DNA of 64,000 nt from the NCBI GenBank assembly GCA_949152475.1, contig OX424560.1:6944001-7008000 (forward strand), written 5' to 3'. The notes below the pieces were generated by a model that saw only the letters and a program-made list of their open reading frames with translations, did not search any database and was not told the DNA's origin. A program made the position numbers and the translations under genes. This stretch comes from Terebella lapidaria (lineage: Eukaryota > Annelida > Polychaeta > Terebellida > Terebellidae). Below are positions 23,601 through 33,344 of this stretch, one piece after another (the first letter of the stretch is position 1; each line of letters begins with the position of its first letter).

Positions 23601-26600
23601 AACAAAAGCAGCTGCTTCTTTGTTTCCGAGGTCGTTCACATGGTAATTGAAGTCCCCGACAATCAGCAGCTTTCCCGCTATTCCAGCTATTCCAATTTGC
23701 TTATTGGAGCTTTTACTGTAAAACTACTAATTTTGATGGACGATTTGGCAAAATCGCCAAATTAAATTGTCCGCCAAATTAACTAGATATATGTTAAGAA
23801 ATATATGTGGCTTTGAAACTGCAAATTAAATCTCCGCCAAATAACGTGGTGCTCACAACCGCCAAATTTAATAGCCACCAAAATCAGTCTTTTTACAGTA
23901 CATCATGATCAAACATTCATTAGTAGGATTAGTTGCCCTGTATAAATGATCAACTACATGCTTGAAATTTACCTGACACTGTGCCCCTGGTACAGTGACC
24001 TTCCTGTTGGCGCGACGCTGGTACCTCTCCACAGATCGTCCTACGCCTTTGACCCCGTCATGTCCTAAGCATAGAGATGGTGCCCAATCTGGATGGGTGT
24101 TGTCATACAGAGACGATGGCTTCCCTGTGTCATACAATTATTATTTACTGTAGAAGAGGTTATGCATAGATGAACCAACGGTATTATAGCATTGTAACAT
24201 GATTAAATATCCACCATTATTTATCCTGAATGGGATAGGTAATATCTGACATTAATTTCTTTTCAGAGTTGATGATTTAGAATACTATATATGTATAAAT
24301 ATACTGTAGTATAGTACGTAAATATTACAATGACAATACATATCTTATAAATACAGATATTTCAAATGCTAATGTTATTGGATTGACTTGGAAATTTTGA
24401 TTGCGAATAGCCTATATATTCGAATATTACTCACATCAAACAACTGTATGTGACAGCCTCAGACAGTGTCCATTCAGAACTTGTGAACATTTAGCTAACA
24501 ACAAACATTTTAAACAAACATATAAACCATATCTTGAAATTTGTTTGAAAATGTAGAAATGATTTGATTGAAAATGTACAACATGTCGAAAATGTAAAAC
24601 AACATTATACTAGTATCTCACTTATGGAAGTAAATATTAACACTTGACAATAACTCTAGCAACAAAATTAATTAATGTCAATACACACCTGTTACGAAGT
24701 GATCCGAACAAATGCGGAGGAATGGCAGCGAAGATGGTTTCAGATCAGCCCTCGCGAGCCGTCTCAACCATGTCTCCCGCCTCTCCTTCGACAGCTCCTC
24801 TGTCTGTGTTCCCTGATAAATAAAAACAAGATTTCATATAAACAAATCATCAAAATATGCACACTTTCATAGCATTTATTTATTTTCTTTATTTATTTTA
24901 CCACATTTATTATACATAGTTTTCAAACAAAGTTCACTCAAAAACAAACTTGATTTTATCGTTATTGATATTGATTGTTACCATTCTCTTGTATTACTAC
25001 AGCGTATACATCTACTGTATCTCCCAAAACAATGAGAACAGCCACATGTATATTATATCAAGTATCAAATATGCTGGTGAAGGGCAGGGTGTTGACTGAA
25101 GCAGATTACCTTAGATTACTTGTACATATAATTTAGGACAATTTTGAAGGGTACCAAAAAGCGGCTCGATGTACAATAACGTGGGCAATGACATAGGCTG
25201 TGATTAGTTCAAAACTGGTCACGATGTAAATAGATTGTAGATATTTGACCAGGTATCACTCAATCCTATATGTCCTACCCGAAAGGAGCCTGAGCCCGGG
25301 CGGAACAAGGTAACTAACCTGGTTGGTGATGATTGCTGGAATTCGGTAAAACGACTTCTTGTCTCTGTCGCCCCTATTCCCGCAACCAATAACAGCACAA
25401 AAATTAACCATCGCGGTCAGCGTGTGGTACGAAACGCAAACTAAACAGTCAGAATCAGTGCCAACGAGCTGTCAAGTCTCTTTGACAAGTGTGACTTTGC
25501 CCTTGAATCGCTCACTTCCTTTTCCACTGACACTGGGGAGAAACATGTCCGCGACTTCGTTCGTGAATACGTACGGTGTGTCACAGTAATTCCATATTTC
25601 GCATTCACTTAGATCCATTAATTCTTTTTTAAAAACTCATTTCCATCCATTTCAATGATAAATACATGTGACAATCTTGTTTTTTTCGTCAATAGTTCAA
25701 TGAGCAAAAAGGCTTTTCACCGTTCATCAAGAAAAAACCCACGGACATGTTCCTCTCCAATGTAGGCATGGCGGGAAAAGCCGGGAATCTCCGCAGGTGT
25801 CCTCCAAGATGGCGGCGACGTAATTCGTGACGTCATACAAAAACACTGTATACTGCATCGTGCGAAGTTATCCCACTTTCACCGGTTGAGTGTTTGTTTA
25901 AAGTAGTTGCAATACTGTACACGCATAAAACCTAATTGTTTATCAATAAATGGCGTTTGTACAATATCATTGAGATCTGCTGGCGAAGACATGTACGATC
26001 AGGACAGAAACTGGGGCAGAGTTGTTGGTGGCTCCTGGAAGGCGGTGCCGGGGAACTCAAGGTCCAATCACTGTGAAGGCGAGGGATGGGCAGCAAGTCA
26101 AGCTTGACATGCTAGATCTCTACTCAAGAGACCGTTATCCAGCCAAACGTGAGAAGTATTTCACAGTGCGTGAGGAGGGACGGCAGGACGATATTTTCGG
26201 CAGTTCAGCACGCGAGACGGAAGTGTATAAATCTGAAACCAACCGGATGCACATCATACTGACAGAGTCTGACGACATCAAATTCATTCTCAAGATAAAG
26301 GGTGAGACATCTTTCATGCTCTGACCAGCGTTACAGTTCATTCCATCAAAATTAATTCAACCTGATTTGCATGAGTGACACGTCAGTTTTCGTAAATTTA
26401 TACAATTTTATGGATGCCATACCATATATTTTTCTGTTTTGTTCATATTTGTGGCGATTGTCACGAGTTATTCCTGAACCCTAATGATGATTAAATTTTC
26501 TAGAACATTGTGGTAAAAAACGCGCAAACTCCTGCTCGTTTAGATAGTTTATTCCAAAAAAACAACAAGTATGTTCGTAGGCATAATAAATATAGGTAAA

Positions 26601-29600
26601 TGACGGGATATCGTGTTTGATCAGAGAGTGTAGAACAGAGAGATGTCACTCCACTGGCACCATTTTGTATTTTGAACTGGTGGCACTCCTGGCGGACGGA
26701 TGCGCCTTATGAATGAAAGTGTTTACTACTATTACCAAGGATCGTCTATAATAGGATGTCTAACTCTGCTCAATGTGGACGTAAAAAACGTGATTACGTA
26801 AAATGACGAAATTTCATTTGAGCGTGTCAAAACGGTGACAGGTGCTCGAAATTGAGTTTTTCATACTGCTTATCAGTTCACTCATAGTGAGAACATACAG
26901 AATCGGGCCCTGGGATTGAGCTCAGTGATCTGGGAGGGCACGCGTGTGGGGTGGAGCCTCATTGTCATCCACAGTTTGTCTTTCTTCCCGCGTGCGAAAA
27001 TATTTTTGATGTGGTCCAAGCACGTGCATGTCTGTATGCGTGTTTTTGAGCACATCCACGTCAATAATTTGAAAAGTTACCATTCCATCTTTTCAAAAAT
27101 TTAGGATAGAGAAGCATCATCCATTGCCTCGTAAATATCCCGTTTCCATGGAAATCCGATGAAAACTGTCGGTATGAGAACCATTCTAATATCATTGCAA
27201 TACTCGACTTTCATTAATTTTGGAGGTAAATGCTCTGTCTCATAACTCTGAAATGAATCTATCTTTCACCTGAAAAATACAACCAGAGTTACACCAGAAC
27301 TTGCTCTCTACATGGACATGTCCATGCTCTCTATTATGTGGGGTTTTTTTAATGAGGCGCCAATATTATTGTCACCATGAGTGGGTCGGTTCTACAGGCG
27401 TTTTCGGTGGCAATAAAATGGCATTTCAGGACTTTGAACGGTTGCCATGGCAACAAAAATCAACCGATTTCCATGGAAACTGAATAGTTTCAAGCCGAGA
27501 GGTTATTCATCCCATTGCTTAAATTTAAAGACGACTGGATCAAACCCATTCGAGTTACAGCCTTCGATTCACACACAAACATATAAACGGACACTCACAA
27601 ATCCCGACCCCAATACCACATCAACTGTAACGCGAATGCTGAATATTGTTGAAGAAAGTTAGGCCGTATCCCCCACTCAATGCAATCACCTATCATTTAT
27701 TTCAATATATGATTCACAACTCTGCTCATGTCCATTACAAATCGATGTGCCCATTCTGATTTTTAGTGACCGGCACCGTTTCAACACGCTCAAATCAGAA
27801 TTACGTCATATTACGTAATCACGCCTTTTTAGGCAGAGTTGGATATCCTATTATAGAAGATCCTTGCTATTACTACGACATGAATTTATGAATGGAAGAA
27901 TATGTAAGCAAAACGAAATGACGTAATTTTCAATCGTCCCTGAGGATGACAGACTACAACACCGCATCGTGCCACCAGGATTACAGGGCTCCATGAGACA
28001 AAATGGTAGACAATAGAAATTTGCAGAGTGACACCTCTCTGTTCTACACTCTCTGGTTTGATGCATGAGTTCGTGTCTGGGTCGCAGCACGCACGATTCT
28101 ATATCAGTCCTGTATTTGATCACGGCCGCAGGAACATGTTTGCTCTCCGTGAACAACTAACTGGAGAGTCAAACGCGGGAACAACGCATATGTTATTTGA
28201 TCCCGCCCCACTTCTGCAGTGAAAGCGCAAATGTGTTCTGTGGGGAAAGTAAGGTGAAGGTCGTGTGCTAGTAATGTCGAGTATGAGCAGTGTTGTGCTT
28301 CGCGTAGGGCGCATGTTCATGTTCCCAATGTATGCAATAGTTATAAATAGAATCTAAGACTGATGTCATGGGTGCACTGGGAAAGTATTACGTACGCAAG
28401 TTTTTTGTTGTTGTATGTGGCCCAGAGAACAGTGGAATTCCCCGGGTAAAAATGACACAGACGGGGTCGGATACGTGTGATGTAAGCGTGTATGTGCTAG
28501 GGATAGGCTTTGGGGACGGGTCCTCACGATAAAATATACTACCTATCTGTTACAGCAGTCGGATGCCCCCGCTACAATGCGTCCGAAGAATATAACGTGA
28601 TGCATCTCTCTGGTGATACTGTGGTTGTCAGTTGCCCACATGATGAGCAGAGATGGAAACTACACTGTGAAAACAATATTTGGATCGGCAACTTGGGGGA
28701 ATGCACAGGTCTCTATCCACGTGACATTAGTGTATGTGCATGTCCTATTGTAACACTAGTATATTTGCACATAACCATGTGGAAGCATAATGCTTTCACT
28801 AGAAAATCCAGATTTGCTGTGAAACCCACCCGATTCAGCTGAGAAACTCACCCAATAAATAGTACTATACTCCCTTGGAAACATGCAAGCAATGTCACGT
28901 CATCACTCAGTTCTCTTCGTGAATCTTCAATGAACGGCCACTCTGACAGCATTTATTCCAACTCATCGTCCACTCAGGATGATGCATCCATGTACCTAGT
29001 ATCCTCTGTCAATTTTGTATGCTCCTCGTCTATTTCTCTAGGTACTCCTCGGTCATACTGCTCACTCGGCTGTCTTTCCCCTCTCCTGGGTCTGCCTCCT
29101 GAGAAGGAGGAGGCAGTCAAAGTTTTGACGGACCCATGGCTATTGAATGTTGGTCGATTTTGGGTTAGTCAGAAACCTCGTTCTCCCACGTGTGTGTTAT
29201 AGGCCTCGTGTGGTTCTTCGTTTTCTTCACCTCTTGGTCCACAGCAAAAAAAAATCATGTACCTCCTTCTGGTCGCCCTTCCGAACCATCGTCCATGACT
29301 CTACTGTGGGCAAAATTGTCTGCCCCTTCTGTTTGGCGTTCTTAGCAATATCATGTTAGCCACATTCTTTTCCCCGCTCTCTATCCGAAATTTTCGCCCT
29401 ACCTACCGAGCTTCTCCATCATTCAGAACAAGCACTCCTCGACCTTGGATGGAGGTCAAACGGGTCGATGGATACTCCTGTGTCCCAATTTCCGACAGTA
29501 CCACCAGCTGCCTGGTCCTGGCCATCACATTTCACTATGCCCCATATGTCTTAGGGACAGTAGTTTTTCACACAGCTTGCGTCAGATAGACCAGCTTTCC

Positions 29601-30473
29601 CTACTGGTAATTCTTCCATAATTGATCCCCTGGAAGAATTCCCCCAAGTAGAGGTGATTCATGCTGCTTCACGGGGCTGGTGACTGTCTCCCTCCACTTG
29701 CTGAGAGCTCTATGTGATTCTTTAGGACTGGACTTGCTGTGACTAGGAGTCCTGATCACTTTACGCGAGTCCTAGCAGTTATTCCACTTGCCTGACTGTT
29801 CTAGCAGATATTTCATTTGCCTGAGTCTCTTGCCTTCCAAGGGAAGTTAGAGACCATCTCTGCTTGGTTGCAGTATACTCTGTGACTCATGGATCCCAAC
29901 AAGTTTCGCCCTGCTTTAGAGGCACACATGTCTCATTCATGTGGAGTCATGTCGCAAACACTCCAAATGTTTCTCCTGCAGATAGTTGTTAGGGACAATT
30001 CTACCTGCGTCTTCCTATTACATTGCCTCCTTTCGGGGGTTGTTATATGTAATCACATAACAAGTTATTCACACGTTTATTTACAGTGAATCAGGTTCCA
30101 GTGAACATCTTACTTATAATAGGCTCTATCGTCTGTGACTTCATGCTGGTTGCTATCTTCGTAACAGTCTTGTGCTGCATGACGAGAAGGTGAAGAGTAT
30201 TTTCACAAGTGATAATAATGATACATAATAATGCAGTTGGCAGATTTAGATCTGCACAATAATCGTTTAAAAATATCACATAAAGATTGGTTAGGGATTA
30301 TCATATCAGATCTGCTTTCTAATATCTCATGCAGGCAAGAAACAGCAAATCGCGGACTGAGAGCAAACCAAACTCCATCTGACGACGTTGAACTGGACGA
30401 ATACATGCGAACTACAGTAACACAGCTGGTCCGAGATGAGTACATGGCCACAAGCGAGATGCAAACTGTGTGA
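14515..30473 (+). CDS. SUEL lectin - CUB-like - CCP-like single-pass membrane receptor (six exons)
   Basis: Exons 14515-14611, 15164-15439, 25975-26301, 28556-28708, 30087-30189 and 30335-30473 total 1095 bases, giving 364 residues plus stop. Intron phases are 1,1,1,1,2 and all agree. Residues 1-32 are a signal peptide exon; about 33-124 a SUEL (rhamnose/galactose-binding lectin) domain; about 125-233 a CUB-like module; about 234-284 a four-Cys CCP-like module; about 291-313 a TM helix ending CCMTRR; the rest a cytoplasmic tail with two DEYM motifs. SUEL and CUB modules are known to bind carbohydrate or protein ligands outside cells, so a type I surface receptor is inferred. Intron 2 carries a 10.4 kb transposon. 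The start of exon 3 is the least certain junction. AATAAA lies at 30658. Confidence 0.78.
15164..15439 (+). CDS. Exon 2: SUEL/galactose-binding lectin domain
   Basis: The exon is 276 bases, phase 1 at both ends, with acceptor CCCTAAAG|CC and donor CCCAG|GTATAA. The 92 residues show the SUEL Cys pattern: [10 protein letters not shown] near the start, [25 protein letters not shown] and QCF near the end, and the SAWFGFTR segment corresponding to the usual SAxYGR. Only 49 bases separate the donor from the transposon's left end. Confidence 0.85.
15489..15560 (+). promoter_or_regulatory. Left TIR with CRE and YY1-like motifs, also the promoter side of the YqaJ gene
   Basis: TGACGTCA at 15501-15508 and GCCGCCATGTTGG at 15532-15544. 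The latter contains the start codon of the nuclease gene. The same two motifs in the same order and similar spacing lie in the right TIR. TGACGTCA is the ATF/CREB palindrome and GCCGCCAT fits the YY1 consensus; use as a promoter is inference. Confidence 0.65.
15538..19337 (+). CDS. SWIM zinc finger - YqaJ-type PD-(D/E)XK nuclease - PHD finger protein of the ISL2EU element
   Basis: Two exons, 15538-15906 and 17850-19337, join in phase 0 (AAA|GTAAGT donor; TTGTTGCAG|GTT acceptor) to give 618 aa without interruption. The ATG at 15538 has context CGCCGCC. Residues about 75-125 hold a conserved [10 protein letters not shown]...SGWVREV N-terminal module. SWIM ligands are C152, C154, C162 and H164. 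The YqaJ nuclease runs from about [13 protein letters not shown] (341) through GASPDG (429), VEVKCPY (about 444) and YQVQTQ (478), the usual D, ExK and Q motifs. A C4HC3 PHD finger (571-618) ends the protein. PHD fingers usually bind histone H3 tails, so chromatin-directed DNA cleavage or repair during transposition is inferred. AATAAA lies at 19540. The intron holds a hAT-type MITE. Confidence 0.88.
16319..16683. mobile_element. hAT-type MITE with 8-bp target duplication
   Basis: TIRs begin TAGGGCCCGGAC on the left and, reverse-complemented, TAGGGCCCGGAC on the right, with GGGTACCCG as a second inverted motif inside. Perfect 8-bp direct repeats GATTATCC flank it (16311-16318 and 16684-16691), the length typical of hAT. 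It lies in the intron of the YqaJ gene and so entered after, or travelled with, the host transposon. No coding capacity. Confidence 0.88.
21140..23700 (-). mobile_element. 5'-truncated CR1/L2-group LINE
   Basis: Minus-strand non-LTR element, inserted in intron 3 of the transposase gene. Its frame (23639-21249, open for 796 codons and extending up to about 23690) starts inside the endonuclease: GDFNYHV just upstream of VNDLGN, then HGFPDHFPV. The reverse transcriptase has [20 protein letters not shown] and YADDTQ. The C-terminal part has [15 protein letters not shown] and [11 protein letters not shown], common to CR1/L2-type elements. The 3' end has a CGCTATAGAAAATAAA-like motif followed by a TTATTAATTATTATTAA tail. 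Truncation upstream of GDFN makes it dead on arrival. The long open frame suggests a fairly young insertion. Confidence 0.85.
23716..23898. mobile_element. 183-bp MITE with TA target duplication
   Basis: Ends are CTGTAAAACTACTAATTTTG on the left and, reverse-complemented, CTGTAAAAAGACTGATTTTG on the right, each flanked by TA (23714-23715, 23899-23900). The interior repeats CGCCAAAT-like words. A Tc1/mariner-like origin is inferred from TA and the CTGT termini. It adjoins the truncated 5' end of the LINE. Confidence 0.7.
25319..25411 (-). CDS. Transposase exon 1 (first half of THAP finger)
   Basis: 93 bases, 31 codons, starting [12 protein letters not shown] and ending IITNQ before donor CAG|GTTAGT. 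It has the two first THAP Cys ligands. It joins phase 0 to exon 2 (24812-24689), which supplies CSDH. Confidence 0.8.
25785..25848 (-). promoter_or_regulatory. Right TIR with CRE and YY1-like motifs, promoter side of the transposase
   Basis: Mirrors the left TIR: TGACGTCA at 25828-25835 and CCAAGATGGCGGC at 25804-25816. Here the triplet corresponding to the nuclease start codon reads ATC, so this TIR does not encode a start. The transposase ATG lies about 375 bases inside. Confidence 0.6.
25975..26301 (+). CDS. Exon 3: CUB-like module of the SUEL receptor
   Basis: An open stretch ending FILKIK plus one base at a clean donor, AAGG|GTGAGA (26302), phase 1. The best start is after CATTGAG at 25974, which keeps phase 1; an in-frame stop at 25971 prevents a longer exon. 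The sequence has [35 protein letters not shown] and [10 protein letters not shown], a beta-rich pattern resembling CUB domains. The domain name is a judgement from pattern only. It lies 126 bases right of the transposon. Confidence 0.65.
26612..28066. repeat. Foldback element in receptor intron 3
   Basis: Left arm 26612-26850 and right arm 27770-28066 are inverted copies. The outer ends share GAGAGTGTAGAACAGAGAG, next TGTCACTC. Inner shared words are ATTCATAA, TAGTAGTAATA-like sequences, TCTATAATAGGAT, ACGTGATTACGTAA-like sequences and TTTGAGCGTGT. About 920 bases lie between the arms. No coding sequence is supported; the class is unknown. Confidence 0.6.
28556..28708 (+). CDS. Exon 4: CCP (sushi)-like module of the SUEL receptor
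   Basis: 153 bases, phase 1 at both ends. The acceptor is CTGTTACAG (an alternative CAG three bases on changes one residue) and the donor is ACAG|GTCTCT. Four Cys in the CCP order: GCPRY, VVVSCPH, KLHCEN and GECT, with W before the third (RWKL) and before the fourth (NIWIG). Shorter than a typical 60-residue CCP. Confidence 0.75.
28709..30086. other. Receptor intron 4
   Basis: Contains unusually CT-rich, coding-looking sequence at about 28930-29600, but open frames there are short and none could be matched to a family. No repeat boundaries were found. Confidence 0.4.
30087..30189 (+). CDS. Exon 5: transmembrane segment of the SUEL receptor
   Basis: 103 bases between TTTACAG and AGAAG|GTGAAG, phase 1 to phase 2. 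It encodes VNQVPVN, then a hydrophobic run of about 22 residues ([19 protein letters not shown]), ending CCMTR. The two Cys followed by basic residues are a standard cytoplasmic border. Too short to appear as an isolated long frame. Confidence 0.8.
30335..30473 (+). CDS. Exon 6: cytoplasmic tail of the SUEL receptor
   Basis: Follows TCATGCAG and restores the split Arg codon (phase 2). The 45 complete codons are polar and acidic with two DEYM tyrosine motifs 13 residues apart (VELDEYM and LVRDEYM). It ends EMQTV then TGA. Possible phosphotyrosine sites are inference. Confidence 0.75.
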
Positions 30474-30764
30474 AATGTTTATTATATTTACCGGGAATCT
30501 GTAAGTGAATTTAGAAACATTAGATTATCAGAAATGCCGTACTATATTGATTGATATACATCATATAACGTCCCTATTATGGAGATATTGCAGCCCAAGC
30601 CCAGATTCGTCTGGTTGGCGATTTTTCTGACAAAGTACTTTTTCATTTCTTTCTAACAATAAACACCTATTAATCTACATGCTTATATTTTGCGTTTGTA
30701 ATGGAACCCACAAAACTGTCACGTCACCCTGTGTTTTTAGCAAAGTATATAGTGCATGTAATGG

Positions 30765-31920
30765 AATCCTGTATTGGTGTAACTTTTGAAAGTAAGATGA
30801 TGGTCATACATCACTGCTGAATCATATTGATGTGATATGTTGTCTCAAAATACCACTGATTTATGACAGAATATGGTAGATACATAGGTTGCGTTTTGTC
30901 AGGAACATGAGGAACTGTCTGTGTATTGCTATAACATTATATATTCCATACACACTGGTCACAAATCCAGTTGATGTGGTGTCCTGTACGAATCTATTGA
31001 GAATATGTTGCACACGTTGTGTGTTCAATATTGCTGGCATCAACTGTGTTCTACTATGGATGCCATAACCTAATGTTTTCACAAACCTTTTAGGCATGAG
31101 GTATTTAAATTTAACACTCATCAGAAGCTAAGTAAATGCGCATCAGCATTGTGACGAAAATTGTGTATTAATTAGGAAGAGTCAAACTAAATAAATGACT
31201 ATATAAATAATATCGGCACTTGAATTTATTTGCACAAAGTCATGTGGTAATAAATATATGCAGACCATCTTCCATAAATATGTAATAAATATCTTTACTC
31301 ACCTACTGAAGCCAGTATGTGGATTATCGAGAATGTGGATACCATGTATAATAAGTGTCTACTTGTAAACATAATTATAAATCTAGAACCAACAGACAAA
31401 ACCAGCACATGCCACATCAATACACAATGCAAATTAACGTCAATTATAATGTATTTCCAAGAAGAAAAGAAACTGACCACACGATTCTTCCAAAAAATTA
31501 TTATCACCCAGAAATTATTATCATTAACTATGAATACCATTATATCCAAGTCGCCAAATTTTGATGAGTTCAGAGGTTTTATTGATATATTGCTGCATAA
31601 TTGGTGGCGTTTCAATATTTTTCTCATTAGTGCATAACAACAAGAATAATATCACTAGAAATTATATACTTTGCGATATGATATATTATCTGATAGTTGT
31701 TATCATGCATACATATACTTGTTGTCTGTGAGCCAATTTGTAACCCATGAAGGGGGTCATGCGCATTTTAATGTGATACAAGTTGCTTTAATAAACTCTG
31801 GTTCTTGCTTCTAGCATATGTGAGTTGGTTTCACTTTCGCGCCCTAATGTATTTCGTGATCCCCAGTGAAATGGGCTGTGATGGTTTACTAATAAAGAAA
31901 AATGGTTTCGTCAATGCATA
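30765..31920. repeat. 5' flank of paralogue unit 3, duplicate of window start
   Basis: Aligns by eye with bases 60-870. Shared words include GTAACTTTTGAAAG-like sequence, TTTATGACAGAATA, GTGGTGTCCTGTA, CTCATCAGAAG and GTTGGTTTCACTTTCGC. Together with the shared 3' flanks it shows that the duplicated unit includes long noncoding parts. Confidence 0.6.
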
Positions 31921-33344
31921 GTAGTGTAGCATGACAAACGCGACATGTGAGAAAATCGAACACCATGTATGTCGTGTTTCTCACGGTCGAATGCTTATTA
32001 TCGCCCATGTCGCATTTTTCACGCCTGATGTGATTGGTGGATAATATTTTATTCTAATCTGCTTGCAATATCCACATCATGGATTATTTGGCTTCTAAAT
32101 ACGTTCCAATTTAATCATTGTTGCAATAGGAAATGTAAACAGACACACTTGATGTCAATTTGTGTGTTTTGCCAATGGAATGCTTTGAACTCGTAGGCCT
32201 ACTACCGTATACGTATCTTCTCACTCATGATCACCATTTGCACGACTTAAATGGAACGCAGCACATAACGCACCCAACATCGTTCGATGTATTGGTCATA
32301 TATCGCACCATAACCCTCCCCCCCCCCCCCTCCCTGTTGTGCCAGATCGTCCACTACCACTCGATTTCAGCGCTGTGTCCTGATTCAATATTGCGTTGTC
32401 CATGAATTGGACGATAATATGGTATTCCATATTGGCCCTGAACAAAAGGGTTGATTTGAACTCATAGGTTTGATTTTACATCTTTACTTCTGTTCTCTGG
32501 TTACACAAGTGGTTACTGGCGGTGGCCCGGCGTCTGGCGGTGACCAGACGCATGGTCTTCGCTGTAGACAACCGAATCCCTTTTCACATTGGCACTAAGT
32601 AAATGGGTTGATCTTACATTTCAGTTTAGCGGATCTTTGATCCGATGGCCCATTGCCGTGGCGTTCCGTCTGTCGTCCGTCAGTATCGGAGGCGTCCGTC
32701 TACATTTTCATCTCAAAATTTTATTTTGAATCCCTGTGAGGTTTTTTTCAAGAGGGAGTTGAAACTTGGCCTTTGGCCTTAATTTCGAGGTTTGAGCACA
32801 TAATGGCTCATAGCTGGCCTTTTGTCGACTTTGCATTTTGGGAACCAGTTGCACACATATGACGGGGGGGGGGGGATATGCTCCGTGTTCTCATGACTTT
32901 GAGCTTGACCCTTGGCCTACTTTTTTAAATCAGGGCGAATGGTGGCTAGTATCTCACTTGTTATCGATATTTCAGCTTGAGAGTCGATTGTGGTCGTATG
33001 GGGATGGTGTATGCTGAATATCTTTGTGACATTGGGTTTGACCAGTGATAATATTCTCAAGGCCACGGGACAAAAGGGCTAATATTAAAAACATAAAACC
33101 TTTATTGTCCGGTAACCTTCCTCAGCCTCTCGGCTGATTTTTTTTAATCGTGTACCCACATAAATATACGTATATATATCATATATAATACGCACTATCG
33201 TACACCTTCTGCTTATGCAAGCTTCATATTCTGGAGGTGTGAGGTGGTTAGTGGTGGTCCTTATAGGTTCCTGGTAGCGTTTGAATCATACAGATCCATA
33301 TCCACATCATACATTCTTCCAATTTAGTGTTCATCTTATAAGGT
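31921..33344. repeat. Left part of a hairpin-motif repeat and old dispersed repeats
   Basis: At 31930-32020 there are several CATGTCG...TTTTTCACG motifs, also clustered at 37036-37250 beyond the LINE. A CATAGTAGTGTAGCATGACA end here mirrors ACTACTGCTGCATGATAAAA at about 37258 reversed, so one element may have been split by the LINE. Poly-C occurs at 32319-32331. Bases 32640-33100 look like an old dispersed repeat (CGTCCGTC and ttggcctttggcc words). Confidence 0.45.

Larger units (their letters stand above)
20034..25411 (-). pseudogene. THAP - DDE (DDE_Tnp_4-like) transposase of the ISL2EU element, frameshifted near the C-terminus
   Basis: On the minus strand, exons 25411-25319, 24812-24689, 24124-23973 and 21043-20034 join in phases 0, 1, 0. 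Exons 1-3 give a THAP zinc finger: CAVIGC near residue 5, CSDH near residue 67, and HPDWAPSL. Exon 4 has a coiled segment, a helix-turn-helix part ([21 protein letters not shown]) and the DDE core, with D in [10 protein letters not shown] in VVLADRG and E in IHVERVIG. The frame ends early at 20261 just after LADRG; the match resumes in the next frame to 20034, which fits loss of one base near 20272. The piece between IKIPAF and IHVERV also seems shorter than in relatives I recall. A LINE and a MITE lie in intron 3. Probably no longer active. Confidence 0.82.
15489..25848. mobile_element. ISL2EU-type DNA transposon (THAP-DDE transposase plus YqaJ nuclease), nested in receptor intron 2
   Basis: A 10.4 kb element with ~70-bp imperfect TIRs. 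Both ends share ATGACGTCACGAA and CGCCGCCAT, followed by TTGGAGGACACC. The sequence is TATA immediately outside each end (15485-15488, 25849-25852), so the target duplication is TA or TATA. Two genes face each other: SWIM-YqaJ-PHD (+, 15538-19337) and THAP-DDE transposase (-, 25411 to 20034). Nested later insertions are a hAT-type MITE (16319-16683), a LINE (about 21140-23700) and a TA-type MITE (23716-23898); without them the element is about 7.2 kb. From memory, ISL2EU elements pair a DDE transposase with a YqaJ nuclease. The two-gene unit with matching TIRs is seen directly. Confidence 0.85.

Noticed and set aside
28930-29600. CT-rich, coding-looking frames in receptor intron 4
   Set aside because: Frames are short and do not match a family I can name; no splice pair joins the receptor frame. 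Left as intron.
30459-30473. C-terminal EMQTV of the receptor as a PDZ-binding motif
   Set aside because: Class I needs Ser/Thr at the third residue from the end; here it is Gln. Hydrophobic V alone is too weak.
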